Shown: piece by piece, positions 22,042 through 31,630 of the stretch
How positions within the stretch are numbered: the stretch's first letter is position 1
Layout of the letters: every line of letters starts with the position of its first letter
From: Phragmites australis
Taxonomy: Eukaryota; Streptophyta; Magnoliopsida; Poales; Poaceae
DNA length: 64,000 nt
Reading direction: 5' to 3'
Assembly: GCF_958298935.1 (NCBI RefSeq)
Contig: NC_084932.1
Coordinates: 4,319,501-4,383,500 of the forward strand
Notes under the pieces: model-generated
Told to the model about the DNA's origin: nothing
The model's database searches: none
What the model saw: only the letters and a program-made list of their open reading frames with translations
Translations under genes and position numbers: made by a program

Positions 22042-22740
22042 CTCCTTCCTTGCGAGGGGCTCCTCCAGTACTTATCCGCCTCTGCCTCTGCTGTAAGCTT
22101 CGTACTCGTACTGGAGGAGGAGAAGGAAGGTCGCTTTGTTCAGAGGGCAGTTTACTACGTTTTGGAAGCCCTAGCCGAGGCCAAGACACACTACACATAG
22201 CTCGAAAAGGTGGCATATGCACTTTTGATGATCTCCCGCAAGCTCCGGCACTAATTCCTCGCCCACGACATCACCATACCAACTTCATACCCACTAGGCG
22301 ACATGTTCTCAATCGGGAGGTGATGGGACGCATAGGCAAATGGGCAGTGGTACTTGCACCCTTCGTGGTGTAGTTCGTGGCTTGTACGACCATCAAGTCC
22401 GCAGGGCCCTCTGAGACCCCTCCACAAGATATATGGACAGTATACACCGATGGAGCATACGGATCCAGCAGCATGGGGGCCAGAGCCGTCCTTATCTCCT
22501 CGGCTGGCCAGCAAGTGGCATTCATAGCCCGCTTGGAGTTCAAGGCAACCAACAACATCACTGAGTATGAGGCCGTCCTCCTGGGGCTCCACAAGGCTCG
22601 GGCCTTAGGGGCCGCCAAGATAATTGTCAAAATAGACTCGCAAGTTGTTGCCGGGCATATTAATAAGACTTTCAGGTCTGGCATCCGAAGCTGTTGAAGT
22701 ACCTCGAAGCAATTCGCAAGGTCAAAAAGTTTTTCCAAGG
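22042..22740 (+). pseudogene. Gypsy-A RNase H region
   Basis: The text continues the pol interrupted at 21087: SASAVSFVLVLEEEKEGRFV then RAVYYVLEALAEAKT. After frame changes, an RNase H domain is open at 22377-22697 with WTVYTDGAYG, EYEAVLLGLHKA and KIDSQVV, keeping the D-E-D catalytic pattern. Stops at 22200 and 22371 break the polyprotein. RNase H would remove template RNA during cDNA synthesis. Confidence 0.85.
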
Positions 22741-24030
22741 CATCTTAGTGCGAAGCATACCCCGCACAAACAACCACTAGGCAGACACCCTGGGAAAGGC
22801 TACCACCGGAAGTGGAGTCCTCCCTTCGGGGGCCTTCTTCGAAGTCCTTCACAAGTCAGCAACAGGTACCTCCGATGAGGTTGCCGCCACTATCCTACCC
22901 ATTGGGCCTTCTAACTGGAGGGCCTCCCTATTCTCCTTCCTAAAGGGAACAGAGGATCCCGATGACCTGGTCGAGCTCCGTCGTATTAAACAACGCGTCA
23001 GGGGCTACCTCCTGATTGACAGAGGCCTTTACAAGACCGGAGTCTATAGCCCTCTCCTTCGCTTTGTCACCAAGGCAAGGGGCCAACCTCTTAAGAGAGG
23101 TTCACGAGGGGCTTTGTGGCAGCCACCTCATGCCCCGCTCCCTTGCAGGCAAAGCGCTCCGCCAAGGGCTATATTGGCCTACTATCATGACCAGCGCCGA
23201 GGAACTCATCCACACCTACAAAGGATGCTAGTGGATGGGACGCCGGAGCCACCGTTCTCTGAACCCGCTACAGCCAATCACTCCCATGTGGCCCCTTGCA
23301 CACTGGGGGATGGACTTAATCGGGTCATTCCCTTGCGCTAAAGGCAACCTCCGGTATGCGGTTGTGGCCTTGGAGTACTTTTCCAATTGGATCGAGGATG
23401 AGCCCCTCATGACAATCACTCAAGAATGTCCAGAAATTCTTCTGGAAAAATGTCATATGCCGCTTCGGCGTCCCATAGCACCTAACCGTAGACAATGGGA
23501 TGCAATTTGACTCCGGCTGGTTCTAGGAGTTCTGTGCCGACCATGGCATCGAGATGTGCTTCGCTGCAGTTCGTCACCCGCAATCCAATGGGGCGATCGA
23601 GCACACCAATGACAACATCCTCTCTGGACTAAACTGGTGTCTCGTCGACCTCGCTAAAGGCCTATGGGTCGAAGAGCTCCCAAAGGTGTTGTGGTCCCTC
23701 CGTACTACGGTCACCCATCCCACCGGGTTTACTCCCTTCCGTCTCCTGTTCGGCGACGAAGCCATGACTCTGGCAGAAATCAAGGGACGCTCCCTCCAGG
23801 TTCACTTGGTGGAGACCACCGGAGAAAGAGAAGTATCGCTCGACCTAGCAGAGGGCACAAGGCTTCATGCCGTCCAGAACCTCGACTGCTACATCGCCGA
23901 AACTCCGGAACAAATGGGAAGGCCCCTACCTCGTCCTCGCGTCCAAAAGGCTAGGCTCCTATCGCTTGGCAGACACAGACGTGGACGGGGCCCCCCTCGA
24001 CCACACATGGAATGCGGAATCACTCTGTAA
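22741..24030 (+). pseudogene. Gypsy-A integrase
   Basis: The zinc-binding part is around EVHEGLCGSHLMPRSLAGKA and LIHTYKGC (23100-23230). The core has MWPLAHWGMDLIGSFP (about 23285), then FCADHGIEMCFAAVRHPQSN (about 23530) and the downstream acidic position within GAIEHTN. The C-terminal part is open at 23554-24030 with LPKVLWSLRTTVTHPTGFTP and RLLFGDEAMTLAEIKG. Stops at 23230, 23510 and 23526 interrupt the core. Gypsy-B has the matching C-terminal segment at 58160-58680. Confidence 0.87.
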
Positions 24031-24099
24031 ATAATATGTGTAAAATGGGGAGCTTACGGAGCCTCGCCAAGGTATCAGTTTGGGGAAGAGCATCTGGAA

Positions 24100-24101
<2 letters not shown>

Positions 24102-24175
<74 letters not shown>
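24102..24175. repeat. (TA)n microsatellite
   Basis: An uninterrupted TA run of about 37 repeats at the point where recognisable Gypsy-A sequence stops. Confidence 0.95.
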
Positions 24176-24177
<2 letters not shown>

Positions 24178-24335
24178 GTGCCTAGGCACAACGGCAGTTC
24201 ACGTTGCGCCTAGCCACTCAGCGAGTTGTTGTTTTCTCCCCGCGCGTGCCCCGGTCGAGCCAACCTCACTCCCACGCGTGCGCCGACCGAGCCTTCCTCC
24301 CTCCCGCGTGCCCCCGACCGAGCCAGGAGTTACGT
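24176..24335. other. Unassigned GC-rich stretch after the TA run
   Basis: It contains short repeats of the type GCGTGCCCC(C/G)G(T/A)CGAGCC (24243-24320), three imperfect copies of about 35 bp. No ORF with homology is seen. Confidence 0.5.
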
Positions 24336-24820
24336 CCATGTAAGTCACCAGTTACGCTTTGTGCTATACTGCAGTTACGACCTGGGTTGTAGCTGAGTTA
24401 CAACATGTTCGACAACATAGTTACAACATAGTAGACACCCCAGTTACGATCCCAGTATACAGTCGTAACTTGTTCATCTCTGTGCAGTCGCAACTGACTA
24501 TTTTCTTAGTCGTAACCGGGGTGAAACCCAAAGTATAGTTTTGATCATAACTAAGTTTTTGTCTTGTGATCATAACTCAACTATCTGTGTAGTCATAACT
24601 GGGACAAAACCCACAGTATAGGTGCGATCGTAACTGACTTTTAGTCATGTGACCGTAACTCAACTATTTGTGCAATCATAACTGACTATTTTCTTAGTCG
24701 TAACTTGGGTGAAACCCACAGTATAGTTGTGATCGTACCTGACCTTTTGTCATGTGATCGTAACTCAACTATATGTGCAATCATAATTGACTATTTTCTT
24801 AGTCGTAACTATAGTAATTT
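24336..24820. repeat. Tandem array built on the CGTAACT/AGTTACG motif
   Basis: A unit of about 105 bp (GTCGTAACTxGGGTGAAACCC...AGTATAGTT-TGATCGTAACTGAC...GTGATCGTAACTCAACTAT...CTTAG) repeats from about 24509, 24592, 24697 and 24800; the first interval is shortened. The 8-mer (G/C)GTAACT or its complement occurs more than fifteen times across 24336-24820, in both orientations in the left part. It has no coding potential; it resembles the subterminal array of a DNA transposon. Confidence 0.8.
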
Positions 24821-25143
24821 CTTTGTGGTCAATGGAGAGTGGCATTGCGATGCCACCACAGGAGAGCACGGTGCGCGAGTCGCGGCAGTTGGTGATGACG
24901 ATGCGGCAGTGCCCTACGAATGGCTACCATGGTGGTGGAGCCCACAGTCAGGAAGGGTGACTCCGCGTTGACGTCGACCTTGGCCTGCGCAAAGCCACTG
25001 GTGACCTTGCCGTCCACCCGAAGCTGGCCGCCATCGCTTCCTTCCAGCGCACGTCGCTCCCAACGTGCCAGCGCAGGCAACCTCCTCCGCGAGCACCAAT
25101 TGCATCCGCTCCCTGCACACAGTGGCGCAGAATAGACTTGTTG
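24821..25143. other. GC-rich segment, possible captured gene fragment
   Basis: High GC between AT-rich arrays, with overlapping open frames on the minus strand (24829-25229). One minus frame reads DGKVTSGFAQAKVDVNAESP, which looks like real protein rather than repeat, but I do not recognise a family. There is no start or splice context. It could be an exon fragment picked up by the surrounding element. Confidence 0.35.
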
Positions 25144-25170
25144 TACACACACACACACACACACACACAC
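25144..25170. repeat. (AC)n microsatellite
   Basis: Thirteen to fourteen AC dinucleotides in a row. Confidence 0.95.
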
Positions 25171-25520
25171 ATGAAGGCAACATGACAACAACGATCATTA
25201 TGAGATAACCAAAGTTCCATTATAATCATTCAACCGACGGGCACCCCTCAAAGCTCTGGGCCTCACAAGCAACCCAAAAGACAAAAAAAAAACCCTGGGC
25301 CGCCACATCCGTGGGGCCCGTGATGTCCATGTCAGCAAAGGGATTGGCAAGATCCCATGCCATTGAGTTGCCCAGGGACGCCTCGCCCCCTCCTCCAATC
25401 TAGCCAGGGCCGATCGGGACTGGAGGGGCTAGGGCCCCCCGATGTCACCACCCCCGGACTGGGCCTCATCCTTAGCAGCACTGCCTTCGGACCTGACGTC
25501 CAGCACACGCCTCTAGCGCT

Positions 25521-25930
25521 TCATCCCGTTTGACACGACCTCAGATGACTCAGCCGCTGAGCTGGCACACGAGCTCGTGGGGCTAGGCGAAGTCCGAGCC
25601 TGGTGTGGAATTGCCAAAACTGCAGAGCCCGCGGTGTGGCCACGCTTACTTCATGGATAGCCGCGAATAGCTCCGCCCGACCCTCATAGACCTCCGTCCG
25701 CATGGCCCATTCTAAGATGGTGAGGCAGGTGATGGTGTTGGCTGAGAGTTGGGGGAGCTCCATGTAGAAGAAGCGGCGTGGTCGGGAACCTAAGCCACCA
25801 CTTCATGACTCTGCGGGGCCGGGATCGCCTCGCCCACTGGAGGGCGAGCCACTGACCTAGAGGAGATCTTCCCCTCCTCAACCATCCGGTCGAGATCGGC
25901 CGCGGTAACGGTCGACTCCCCTAGCACAGT
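25521..25930 (-). pseudogene. Extra ORF of the reverse gypsy remnant
   Basis: Minus-strand frames read TVTAADLDRMVEEGKISS (about 25910-25855). After a frame change they give MELPQLSANTITCLTILEWA and TEVYEGRAELFAAIHEVSVA (25763-25640). These resemble, from memory of the family style, additional ORFs carried by Tat-lineage elements whose function is unknown. The frame shifts at least twice and cannot make an intact protein. Confidence 0.45.
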
Positions 25931-26327
25931 GGTCTATCGGGGGTGTTTCTTGCTAGCTCAGCAGAGTTCCACGTCCGACGGTGACCCAGGAAGCGACGCG
26001 GGAACCGTGGCCCCCGTGGCTCCCATTGGCATGGTGACATGGTCCCTAGATGTTGTACAGCCCCCTGGCGGGGGTCCGGATCTGCCACATGTGCTGGAGC
26101 GAGTAATGACGCCTCTGGGATTACCGCGAGGAGAGTTCAATGATGATGAAAAGCGGAGGGGGAGAGCAGGGGGAAAAGAGGCGAGAGTGCTGGATGAGGA
26201 TGCCGATCGGCCGTGACTCCTCCCTTTATCCACCCAAGGAAGAGACATTGCCGCCTCGGGGCACGGGCGCACGTTCTATCCCTTCCTTTCCCCACTATCA
26301 CCGGGAAGTAGAACCGCTCCCTAGGAT

Positions 26328-27337
26328 TGACAGATGCAGAGCCGTCCGAAGCCTCATGGGGGAGGCCGAAGGAGAAGTCGATGGTGATGCCGAGGGGGGG
26401 GGGATCAGTGACCTCCTCGACGAGTAGCTGCAGTGAGGCTCGATGGAGGTAGGGCCGTCTGGAGCCTCGCGGTGGAGGCCAGAGGCAAAGTTGACAGCGA
26501 TGCCGAGGGGGTAGTTAGCGACCTCGTCGGCGAGTAGCCGCGACGAGGCTCTACAGATACAAGGCCATCCGAAGCCTCACGGTGAAGGTCGGAGGCGAAG
26601 TTGATGGCTAGGCTGAGGGAGGCTGTCCGCTACCCCCTCAGCAGTAGATGTGGCGAGGCTCGACAGGGGCAGGGCCGTCTGGAGCCATGCGGTAGTGGTC
26701 GAAGGCGAAGTCGACGGTGAGGCTGAGGGAGGCAGTTTGCTACCCCCTCAGCGGTAGATGCGGTGAGGCTTGATGGAGGCAAGGCCGTCCGGAGCCACGC
26801 GGTGGAGGCCTGAGGCGAAGTCTACGGAGATGCTGAGGGGGGCAGTCAACGATCTCCTTGTCGAGTAGCCGCGGCAAGGATCAACGGAGGCAGGGCCATC
26901 TGGAGCCTCGCGATGGAGGCTGGAGGTGAAGTTGATGATGATGTTGAGGGGGGCAGTCAGCGACCTTCTTGGTGAGTAGCCGAGGTGAGGCTTGACGGAC
27001 GCGGGGCCGTCCGAAGCCTCGCGGCGGAGGGCGGAGGCGAAGTCGATGGTGATGCTGAGGGGGGCACTCGGTGACCTCCTTGGCGAGTAGCCAAGGCGTG
27101 GCTCGACGGCGGCAGGGCTGTCCAGATCCTTGCAGCAGAGGCCAGAGGCAAAGTTGACGGCAATGCCGAGGGAGGTAGTCTACTACCCCCTTAGCGGTAG
27201 ATGCGGCGAGGCTCGATGGAGGCAGGGCCGTCCAGAGCCACGCGACGGTGGCCGGAGGCGAAGTCGATGGTGAGGCTGAGGGAGGCAGTCTGTTAGCCCC
27301 CTCAGTGGTAGATGCGGTGAGGCTCAACGGAGGCAAG
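26328..27337. repeat. Tandem array, 9 copies of a ~110-bp GC-rich unit
   Basis: Each unit carries GGC(A/C)GGGCCGTC(C/T)GGAGCC, GGAGGCGAAGT(C/T)GA, GATGCTGAGGG and GGCGAGTAG or GCGGTAGATG. Unit starts (GCCGTCYRRAGCC) lie at about 26341, 26453, 26562, 26673, 26784, 26893, 27007, 27115 and 27226, giving spacings of 108-114 bp. Two unit variants alternate: one with CGACCTCCTTGGCGAGTAGC, the other with TACCCCCTCAGCGGTAGATG. Confidence 0.9.
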
Positions 27338-27609
27338 GCTAGGCCTTTTGCCTCCCTAACCCCCCGACCCCCCTCGCGCTTTTCGGGCGTAAGTGAGCGG
27401 AGGGCGCATCTCGCTCCTTATGCGTAGTGTTTGTTGCTCAGAGCATTAATCCCCTAACCCCCTCGCATCTTATGGTCGCGAGCAGGCAGAGGGCGTGTTC
27501 TATTAGCGCTATCGCCGTGGCTTTAGCTGAGGCAGGGAAGCTTCTAAGGCGGTTATGCCACGTGTATGCATATATGTATGTATGAAATGAAGTAATTTCA
27601 GGATTAATC

Positions 27610-27900
27610 ATTAAGTTGATTTGGACCCCAATGCGACCGAGGCTACACCTTCGAGGTGCAAAGGGTTTGGGCCTAGACGCGACCGAGGCAGTGCCTTGGA
27701 GGTGCGGAGGGTTTTGACTTCGACACGCTTGGTGGAGGATTTTGACCTCAACGCGGCCGAGGCAGTGCCTTTGGGGTGCGGAGGGTTTTGGACCTTCACG
27801 CTCTTGGCAAAGGGTTTTGGACCTTGACGCTCATGGTGGAGGGTTTTGCACCTCGAAGCTCCTGGCGGAGGGATTTGGACCTCGACCCAACAAGGAGTTA
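27610..27900. repeat. Short tandem repeats with (GGAGGGTTTTGGACCTCGACGC)-like units
   Basis: Units of about 28-55 bp contain GGAGG(G/A)TTTTG and GCGACCGAGGCAGTGCCTT. The reverse complement of the same motifs occurs at 58790-58930 and 59740-59960 downstream of Gypsy-B, which links these two regions in opposite orientation. Confidence 0.8.
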
Positions 27901-28249
27901 AAACATACTCAGATGTGTACCTTGTGCCAGGTCGGATGGGCTAAAGAGGTCCTCGTGTTCCTTCCGGAGGGTGTGCTCTTGCTCGTGCCTTCAAGTGTGG
28001 CTAGGTACGAGCTAGCACGTGTGTACGCACGCAGTTTAGGCCACAGCTCACTCGCATGGCCAGTGGTATGCCGTCGTGCGATGCTCGTGATTGATGCGCG
28101 TGCTTCAAATCGCACCTCTCGTGTGGCGATGACACGTCGAGGCCGGAGACGGCCTGCACATTGGCGGCTTGCTCACACTGCTTAGTGTCGTTTCTCCTGC
28201 TTTCTCCTTCCAACATGCCTCTTTGTTCTGATCCCTACGGACGGCGCAC

Positions 28250-28597
28250 TGTTGGAGCACAAAAAGTGCCCCGGACAGAGTGCGACGAGAACCCTGCATA
28301 TCAGAGGGGTTCAAGCTTGGAGATGGCCTGTAGCCTTGAGGAGAGGAAGAGAGAGAGTCTATATCGCCTGGAGGGAAAATCTGGGTGGTCCCTTTCCCTT
28401 GCCCTTTGAGGGCTTATTTATAGAGAGAAGGGGCAGGGGAAATTATCAGCTTGCCCCTTAGATATTATGTTACAACCATGTACATAGAGGGGTATTTTGG
28501 GCTTTACATATGATGTGATAATTGAGATACTATGATCATTATAGTAATGCTACAGTACATCATCTAAATATCTCAAGTCTGGGGCATTTCTCCAACA
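28250..28597 (-). repeat. LTR (348 bp), reverse orientation
   Basis: Ends are TGTTGGAG and CTCCAACA. On the minus strand a TATA box (CTCTATAAATAAGCC, 28425-28411) lies about 180 bp into the LTR and a primer-binding-site-like GCGCCGTCCGTAGGGATC follows its end. It is unrelated to the 620-670-bp LTRs of Gypsy-A/B apart from the terminal TGTTGG. Confidence 0.7.
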
Positions 28598-29575
28598 CCC
28601 GGTATTCAGAACACAATCCTTGCTATTCTGATACAGGTCACTTCCAAGGATTGGCGTTGACTTCCTACTTCCATCCAGGTATGGATGAAGACAGGAACTG
28701 CAGTGGCCTATGCGGAGTTCTTGTTGACCTTCGCGGCATGTTCTGTGATCACGTCTATCGATCAACTTGGTGGTGAAGGCGGTAAAGCAGACAAGCCTGA
28801 AGACTTCAATCGATGGCACCAAATATCGTCAGTGTTTTCTCTCCCTTGGGAGGTATAAAGAGCACAACATGCCATCACAGGAAGCTAAACAGACATTCCA
28901 TTACGTGTCGAGGAGGTGTTTTCAGAAGCTTATGTAGAGAGAAATCTCCTATGTGTTGCATAAGCACAATGTTGCTACTACCATACATCTGTTTGTCCAT
29001 GCCGTCAAGGCCAGTGCACCACTTGAAGTCTTCTCATTTTCCCTGACTGACGAGGCTAGGACTTTTCCTTTTCCATGACCAACGAGTCCATAATTACTTT
29101 GTTCGCGACCGACGAGACCGAACACCTTTTTCAAGACTTCATTATGGGATTTGCACGACAAAGTTAGACACCTTTTGCTAGAGGCCAACGGGACTTTGGA
29201 ATTCCATATTTTCTACATTGTGTTTATGCATATTCGGAGGAACTCTTATTTTGGAGATGACGACCATCAGCACAGCTTAATCAGATGTAGTATGTGAAGA
29301 CGGACGTAATTAATCGGCAAGCCTCGCGAAGCCCCAGGAACCAGAAGACGCAGTCATCATGATTAGTCAGATGCACGCGTGTGTGCGTATGTGGCGTATG
29401 AGATGTAATCGTGGAAACTTTACTTTATGAGAATTTGAGAGAATTAATAAAGAATCAGTGTTTAATTTACATTGTTTGTCTCTATTTACTTGTATACGTT
29501 GTGTATTCTGGCACGCTCGCAATATATTCTATCTAAGCGAAACGCCATCGAGGCTTGTTTCCCTCATGCAAAACA
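28598..29575. other. Intergenic, no recognised gene
   Basis: Mixed DNA without a domain-bearing ORF. AATAAAG near 29448 is a polyadenylation-like signal. The stretch at 29040-29220 has repeated GACCAACGAG/GACCGACGAG words, possibly retroelement debris. Confidence 0.45.
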
Positions 29576-29911
29576 CTCGGTATTAACATCCTCACTTTAA
29601 ACTGCTTCATTTCCGTATGGGTTCTAGGAAATAAGAATTTGTTGAACAAACAATTGCACCCTCACTTTTCAAGATCAGAGGGCATCATGGAATTATATAT
29701 CTTCTTTAAAACTGCTTCATTGCTACTGTACTGTGTGCATGGCAAGTCAAGCTACTTTCCGCCACTTTCTGTACTACCTTGTCAATAACTGTTGTGTTGT
29801 TTGGGAGAGAATCATGTCATCTAAAAAGAATAGCTTATGAAATTAAAATAGGCAAGTCGAGTTCACTCATGGTTGGCATTTTCATCTTTGGCGATCGACT
29901 GTGACATGGTT
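29576..29911 (+). promoter_or_regulatory. Receptor-kinase upstream module, copy A (left half)
   Basis: It starts CTCGGTATTAACATC and includes TTTTCAAGATCAGAGGGCATCA, CTTGTCAATAACTGTTGTGTT and TGGCATTTTCATCTTTGGCG. It aligns with copies C (38389-38840) and D (48150-48565, upstream of RLK-4). It is interrupted by the Copia element at 29912 and resumes at 37678. Confidence 0.8.
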
Positions 29912-30331
29912 TGTTGGATTTAATCCTAGAGTGGGCATCGGGGATTTGAATCACATGGAAGCATGGAGTTTGTATACGACTCGTATACGGCAAGGGCGTC
30001 GTTTGTATGTGTGCAGGACTATGGTTCATACGGTGTGTACAAGTTTAGTTAAGAGTTAATAGAGTCAGAAATTTCATCCAAAATAAAACTTGCGATCTGT
30101 TTCTGTTCCTTTGTTGTTTTCATCGAGTACCTAGTACTCAACGTCTTCGTTTTCTCGCTGTATAGATCGCATGGTCGAGCACTTCTGGTTGATAGCGTGG
30201 TCGAGCACCTCTGGCCCCATCGTGGTCGAGCACGTACTGGTCGATCGCGTGGTCAAGCACGAACTCATCATTCGTGTGGTCGAGGAGCGTGAGCTGGTTG
30301 TGCGCGTGATCATGGGTGTCTGAATTCAACA
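29912..30331 (+). repeat. Copia-2 5' LTR (420 bp)
   Basis: Begins TGTTGGATTTAATCC and ends GTCTGAATTCAACA. Repeated words GGTCGAGCAC(G/T) and (C/G)GTGGTCGAG appear at 30170-30290. The primer-binding site TGGTATCAGAGC follows at 30334-30345. Confidence 0.92.
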
Positions 30332-30434
30332 TCTGGTATCAGAGCCTCGGTAGAGCACAGAGCCAAGTCCGCCGGACAATCCAGCATCGTCGTCCTGCAA
30401 CTCGCCGGAACAGAGGCAGCACTAAGATGTGCGG

Positions 30435-31630
30435 ATGTTGATCATCCCTCAGGGCGAGGCGGCGTGGGAGAGTGGCAGTGGGCCGTTCCAGTACCCATAG
30501 CTGACGGCGACAAACTACACGAGTTGGGTGATTCGAGTGCAAGCGATGATGGAGGATCAAGGCGTCTGAGAGGCAGTTGAGCCAGAGGTCAGTGCGGTCG
30601 TCGATGAGAAGAAGGACAAGAAGGCAAAGTCGCACCTCTTCCAAGCGCTCTCGGAGGACCTCCTGATGCAGGTGGCGAAGAAGAAAACGGTGAAGGAGGT
30701 CTGGGATTATCTCAAGACAAGGTTTATTGGCGCGGATCACATCAAGAACATGTGATTGCAGATGTTGAAGAGAGAATTCGACGCCATGCATATGCAGGAG
30801 GAAGATACCTTGGATCAGTACGTCGGAAAGCTTAACAGCATGTCCGTCAAGTATGCAAACTTGGGGGCAACGCTCGACGACGCTGCATTGGTCAAGAAAC
30901 TATTCGACACCGTGCCAGATCATTTCCTCAGTGTGATTGCCAGGATCGAGCAGTTCCATGACCTCAACACCATGTCATTCGAGGAAGCTGTGGGGTGGCT
31001 GAAGACATATGAAGAGCGTGCACGCACGCGCGCATCCAGTGGCAGTAGCGTTGGCGACGTCCAGCTCCTGCTCACTCAGGCTGAGTGGCAGGCACAGCAA
31101 AAGAAGGACAGCAACGATTCCTCATTGAGCAGCAAGGGCAAGTTCCACGCTCCTGCAGAGAACAGCAACCACGGTGGGGGTGGTCATGTATGTGGCAGAG
31201 GCCATGGCAGAGATGGACGTGGCGGGGCATCACGCACTGACAAGGAGAGCAACTCAAGCGACGGTCACCGCAACAAGAGCCACATCAAGTGCTACAATTG
31301 CTACAAGATGGGGCACTACGCGAACGAATGCATGGCACCAAAGAAGAAGGAGGAGACACACCTCACATGTACTGATGACACCGAGCTGGCTTTACTGCTT
31401 GCAATGTCGGAGGAGGTACTGGGGCTGCAGCAAAGGCAGGATGCTGTGTTGCTGAATGAGGAGAAGTTGACGCTGGAACTGCACGACACCATGGAGGGAG
31501 GCTCCAGCTCTAAGGTATGGTACCTGAACAATGGAGCCAATAATAACATGACCAGTGATAAAGAGAAGTTCAGAGAGCTGGATGAAGGTGTTACTAGCAA
31601 GATGATGTTCGGGGATGGCTCCACAGTGTA
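30435..31630 (+). pseudogene. Copia-2 gag and protease
   Basis: The probable start is at 30435 (LIIPQGEAAW); stops at 30504, 30567 and 30752 break the N-terminus. The main frame (30756-31631) holds the gag polyprotein domain with DTLDQYVGKLNSMSVKYANL. The CCHC zinc knuckle CYNCYKMGHYANEC lies near 31290. The protease site reads WYLNNGANNNM where WYLDTGASNHM-type sequence is expected, so the catalytic Asp is replaced by Asn. Gag would package RNA; the protease should be dead. Confidence 0.88.

Larger units (their letters stand above)
17021..24101 (+). mobile_element. Gypsy-A: degenerate Tat-like Ty3/gypsy retrotransposon
   Basis: A 5' LTR (17021-17642) and primer-binding region are followed by gag, protease, RT, RNase H and integrase, with integrase last as in Ty3/gypsy. 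A related copy (Gypsy-B) starts at 54920 with a homologous LTR. The element is split by a solo LTR at 21093-22036 and ends in a TA microsatellite without a 3' LTR. Many in-frame stops are present, mostly TAG where CAG is expected. Non-functional. Confidence 0.88.
25200..28597 (-). mobile_element. Reverse-oriented gypsy (Tat-like) remnant
   Basis: On the minus strand an LTR (28597-28250) is followed by GTGCGCCGTCCGTAGGGATC. This matches the primer-binding site of Gypsy-B (GCGCCGTTCGTGGGTATC). Next come 27-30-bp repeats (27900-27610), a 110-bp tandem array (27337-26328) and broken ORFs (26272-25521). This order (LTR, PBS, tandem repeats, extra ORF) is known from Tat/Ogre-type elements. No pol or second LTR remains before the AC repeat at 25144. 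Confidence 0.65.

Noticed and set aside
23959..24343. ORFs encoding (Ile-Tyr)n peptides
   Set aside because: Translations of the TA microsatellite, not genes.
26881..27336. 151-codon minus-strand ORF as a protein gene
   Set aside because: It is read straight through the 110-bp tandem array, so openness follows from unit length and GC content.
17021..28597. Gypsy-A as one complete element with 28250-28597 as its 3' LTR
   Set aside because: The 348-bp LTR shows no similarity to the 622-bp 5' LTR, and its TATA box and primer-binding site point the other way.
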